A stretch of 64,000 nt of DNA from Rostratula benghalensis (Eukaryota > Chordata > Aves > Charadriiformes > Rostratulidae). The stretch spans positions 4,550,275 through 4,614,274 of the forward strand of contig VXAI01000049.1 in assembly GCA_013399305.1 (NCBI GenBank), read 5' to 3'. Each line of letters begins with the position of its first letter. Within the stretch, counting starts at the first letter, position 1. Both the position numbers and the translations under genes were made by a program. Of the stretch, positions 61,042 to 64,000 are shown piece by piece. The notes under the pieces were generated by a model. The model was not told the DNA's origin, made no database searches, and was given only the letters and a program-made list of their open reading frames with translations.

Positions 61042-64000
61042 TGCTGTATGTTTTACAATAACAAGAGAGCACTATGTATTTTTAGTCAGAGATATGAACA
61101 AAGAAGTGACAAGATTTCCTCTTGATTCTTCATCTGAATCCATTTGAAAATACAAAAAGAAATATATCTCTTGCATATTTGTTTTGAGTAGTGATTAAAA
61201 GAAGCAATTCTTTAAATAACAAATGTAGAAGGAATTATTTGATGCATGTTGGGGGGTTCTTCAGAAGATTAGACATCTCTCTGGGTTTATAAGTTACTTG
61301 TTAGGAAGGCCAATTTGATCATATGTTGGATTTTGTCTGATTAATGCCCCTTAAAAATAGCTTGATGGAAAAAAATGGGGTAAAAAGAGCAAGAGCCCTG
61401 TGTCCAAAGCCAATTGAGCAGGTGGTTAGCAGTGGATCGTATTATGGGAATACCTTGAGCAAATGGGCCTGCACTGGTGGTAAAAAACCCAACAGACTCC
61501 CTGTTTTCAGTAGCTGTTTTACTGCCATGGTGGCCCTGTGTTTCTGGGAAACACAGGGCTACTGTGTTTCTGTCTAGTGACAGGTATGTATATCCAAATG
61601 GCTTTGCTCCTTTACGTAGCAGTGAGGATGAGCTCAAGGCTGACTGCTGTCTTGGGCACTGAGCTTCTGGCAATATATTACCAAAAAATTAAATAAAAAA
61701 AAAAGGACTTGAGTGCTAAAGAGAATTCCCAAGGCTAAAGGTAGTGAGACAAAAAGGCAGCTAAGGAAAGTAAAGTTGATTTTGTGTGAACCCAGAGGCC
61801 AGCTCATCCCCAACACCTGGTTTGCTGTGAGGGGGCCTGAATGTCACCAGCCTTGTTGGTAAGATGTTTTCCATGCTTTGTGGTGCTGCAGGTTGGATGA
61901 AGTCCTACCTCAGATGTCTGTGGCATGCCGAGAGTGTTGCAGGTGGACCACAGCCTCCACCTGCATCTCTTCTCTTCCTGACTCTTGTTCTTTGGACATT
62001 GCAGGATCAGGCTCTACAAATTAAAAAATGAATGAAGAGCTTGATTAGAGCTTTAAATGGGATTCCTGAGACTTTTGTTTGTACCTGAGGCAGTATGTAT
62101 GCTGAAATTAAACAGCAACCACTTTTGGCATGCTTTCTCTGTTCATATAATCTCTCTAGCAGACTGTATTTTCTTACTGTAATTTTCTCTCTTATATGTA
62201 TATATGTATTTATTTATATTCAGAAACATCACGTGTGTATAGAGTTCTGGGGAGTAATCATAGCCATCAGCCAAGCAGTGCCGATGGTCATCCTGTCCCA
62301 CCAAGGCATGGAGAGAATTTGGGCTTGCTGCCTACTCTGCTGCTGTCCCCTTTTGGTTAGTGCTGCTGTGGTCTGGGGCTTTCCTGGGAGCTAACTGACC
62401 TATGTATGGGTTCAGTGGCCCATCTTGGATGTGAGTGAGGGCCATGAGAAGTCACAGTGAGGGCCTGTGCTGTTTTCTCCTGGTGTCCAGCCTTATGACT
62501 CCTGAGGAGCCCAACCACACACCTAATGGACAAGCTGCTTTCTCTGGCAGTGCTCCTCCTTCCTTCCAAACAAGTCCTACCCATCTCCTAAAAGAACATT
62601 CCTTTAAAGATCATCAGGGATTTTAAACAACACTCTGAACATTTTATAGGAAGTCAGGTAAAATAATAAAATGAGGGCAGAGACGAAAAGAGAGGAAACA
62701 GGGAAAGGTGTTTTAGAGACTGACATTGACTGGGGAAGGGGAAAGCTGCTGGGAAACCCTGGCTGCAATAGAAGTTGGAAGTAGGGTGAGGTTTGGACTG
62801 GAAGAAAACCAGAGGTTAGAGACACACTGAGCGTTGTGGTGTATTTTCCTGGGAGGCGGAAGCCTGCCCATGGAATGCTCAGGCTCAGAGGGAATGCAAA
62901 CATTGTCCTGGGCTCTGCCTCTGGGCTATGTGCTTTGGTCTTTGTAGATCATATTTGACATCAGGCAGTGGCATCGCTGCTGCTTTGTTGGGCTGTCAAG
63001 ACCACTGGGAAATGCAAGCCGTTTCAGCTTTAAGTGTACTCTTCTGTCCTTTTCCTTTTCTTTTTTCCTCCTTTTTTTTCTGTAGACGATATAACAGTAA
63101 ATTTAGCTTTTGCATGTGACTATTACTTCATGACAAGGCATGATGAAGTGTTTGAGAATTTCTGTAAGTTTAAAATTATCTTTACATTGGCCCCTGTTAA
63201 GATTTCTGACAATTGCCGTTAATCTTTAGTCAGGGGAAAAAGGCTTTTTCCACTCCATATGGACTAGACCAGATTTATCTGCTGCCCGTTGTCCTTCATG
63301 GGACACAAGGCGCATTCTGTTGAGTGATGGATCGTCTGTGGATGTGTCGTACCAAGAGCATGTACCCACAGTTGACAAAGTCTTATGCACATACGTTTCG
63401 TCAATGTGCTTGCTGCGTGTGTTGCTATTCCATTTCCCCTGCTGCACTTAGTGTGCCCTTCCACGTTCCTGTTTCACTGGCTCCATGAATATCGCTAGGC
63501 TGGAGATGAGCTTCTTGTGCAATGTGCTCAGTGAAGCCTCCTATTTCTCAACTGCAAATCAGTGCAAATGTGGCCCATTTAAAGTCATGATTGACTCCAG
63601 ACTACGGCTTTGCTCCCAAACAGTTTATGCACTACTGAAGGCTAGGTTTTTTTGTCCTTTCATACTTGTGTTTTGTAAGACCTTCCTGGCAACATCAATA
63701 GTGCAAAATCAACGTTTTATTAATTTATTTCTAATAAAGAAGGTATTTTTGTGGCCAGATTAGTTGAGAATTCCAAGCTCTGTTGTTTCAGGAAGAAGAC
63801 TGTATCTTAATGTGTGGAAATATTTCCAGGGTGTGATCTGCTCGCTGATTCCTTCCTTTAAACATCCCAAGCTCCATGATGCTACCTGTCTGTGATCAAG
63901 ACGCTTGTACCAATGTGGCCATTCTTGTGAATGACAACTTATTTTTCTTATTTTAATCCTCAAGTGAAACACAGATCTTGAAATGATCTTACAGTCCCAT
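61042..64000. other. Intergenic, no gene recognised to the end of the window
   Basis: Mixed DNA. A TA-rich simple stretch lies at 62191-62220 and a T/C-rich run near 63048-63080. Frames up to 110 codons overlap on opposite strands with no domain. A stretch at 63250-63480 has slightly raised CpG content but resembles nothing I know. Confidence 0.5.
61526..61566. repeat. Inverted repeat, 19-pair stem with 3-base loop
   Basis: The inner twelve pairs are perfect (GCCCTGTGTTTC / GAAACACAGGGC) around TGG at 61545-61547. Seven more outer pairs follow, including three G-T. The 11-mer CTGTGTTTCTG also recurs directly at 61536 and 61562. Confidence 0.93.

Noticed and set aside
63226..63464. Minus-strand frames at the window end that looked transposon-like
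   Set aside because: I could not match them to any transposase or repeat family, and no terminal repeats are visible.
1..64000. tRNA, rRNA, CRISPR arrays, operons, phage or bacterial defence systems
   Set aside because: None seen. The window is vertebrate nuclear DNA, and no tRNA-like cloverleaf, array of spaced repeats or bacterial gene layout was found.

Overview
This is eukaryotic nuclear DNA from a bird. Evidence: one gene built from short exons with canonical GT-AG introns, long AT-rich non-coding stretches, poly-A/poly-T runs and microsatellites, orphan CpG islands, and at least five fragments of CR1, the dominant avian LINE. Three CR1 copies keep the family's 3' end, with its ATTCTRTG-type terminal repeats. 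The species cannot be read from the sequence. A 20-N assembly gap lies at 19623-19642.

The only protein-coding gene I can support is the 3' part of URI1 (unconventional prefoldin RPB5 interactor), on the + strand. The window opens inside a URI1 intron. Five coding exons follow: 2604-2784, 3360-3627, 4149-4291, 5911-6169 and 8428-8616. Reading phase is kept across every junction, giving 345 codons plus a TAG stop. The N-terminal prefoldin-like half lies upstream of the window. The part present holds the acidic central region, a basic linker, and the conserved C-terminal segment with a SILK-type PP1-docking motif and an RxRxxS kinase site. The 3' UTR probably ends near 9240, after an ATTAAA signal and a GT-rich stretch.

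From about 9.24 kb to 64 kb I find no believable coding gene. In mammals the region downstream of URI1 is a large intergenic desert before ZNF536 and TSHZ3, and I infer the same landscape here. It alternates between GC-richer blocks (about 9.85-10.7, 11.5-12.5, 12.86-13.15, 14.2-14.95, 16.7-18.0, 22.6-23.0 and 24.45-24.8 kb) and AT-rich blocks of enhancer-like composition. The sharpest element is a compact CpG island at 12.86-13.15 kb. A near-consensus forward CTCF motif lies at its distal edge and an RFX X-box-like motif about 115 bases further on. This is the best candidate for a boundary or distal regulatory element between URI1 and the desert.

CR1 fragments lie at 10.40 (-), 21.8-22.2 (+, reverse-transcriptase region), 25.34-25.50 (+), 40.42-40.89 (-) and 47.69-47.94 kb (+). 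I found no tRNA, rRNA, CRISPR array, intact transposon or new defence-like system. The points worth a second look are regulatory motifs, a URI1 acceptor that also reads as a perfect donor, protein motifs in URI1, and several strong hairpins.
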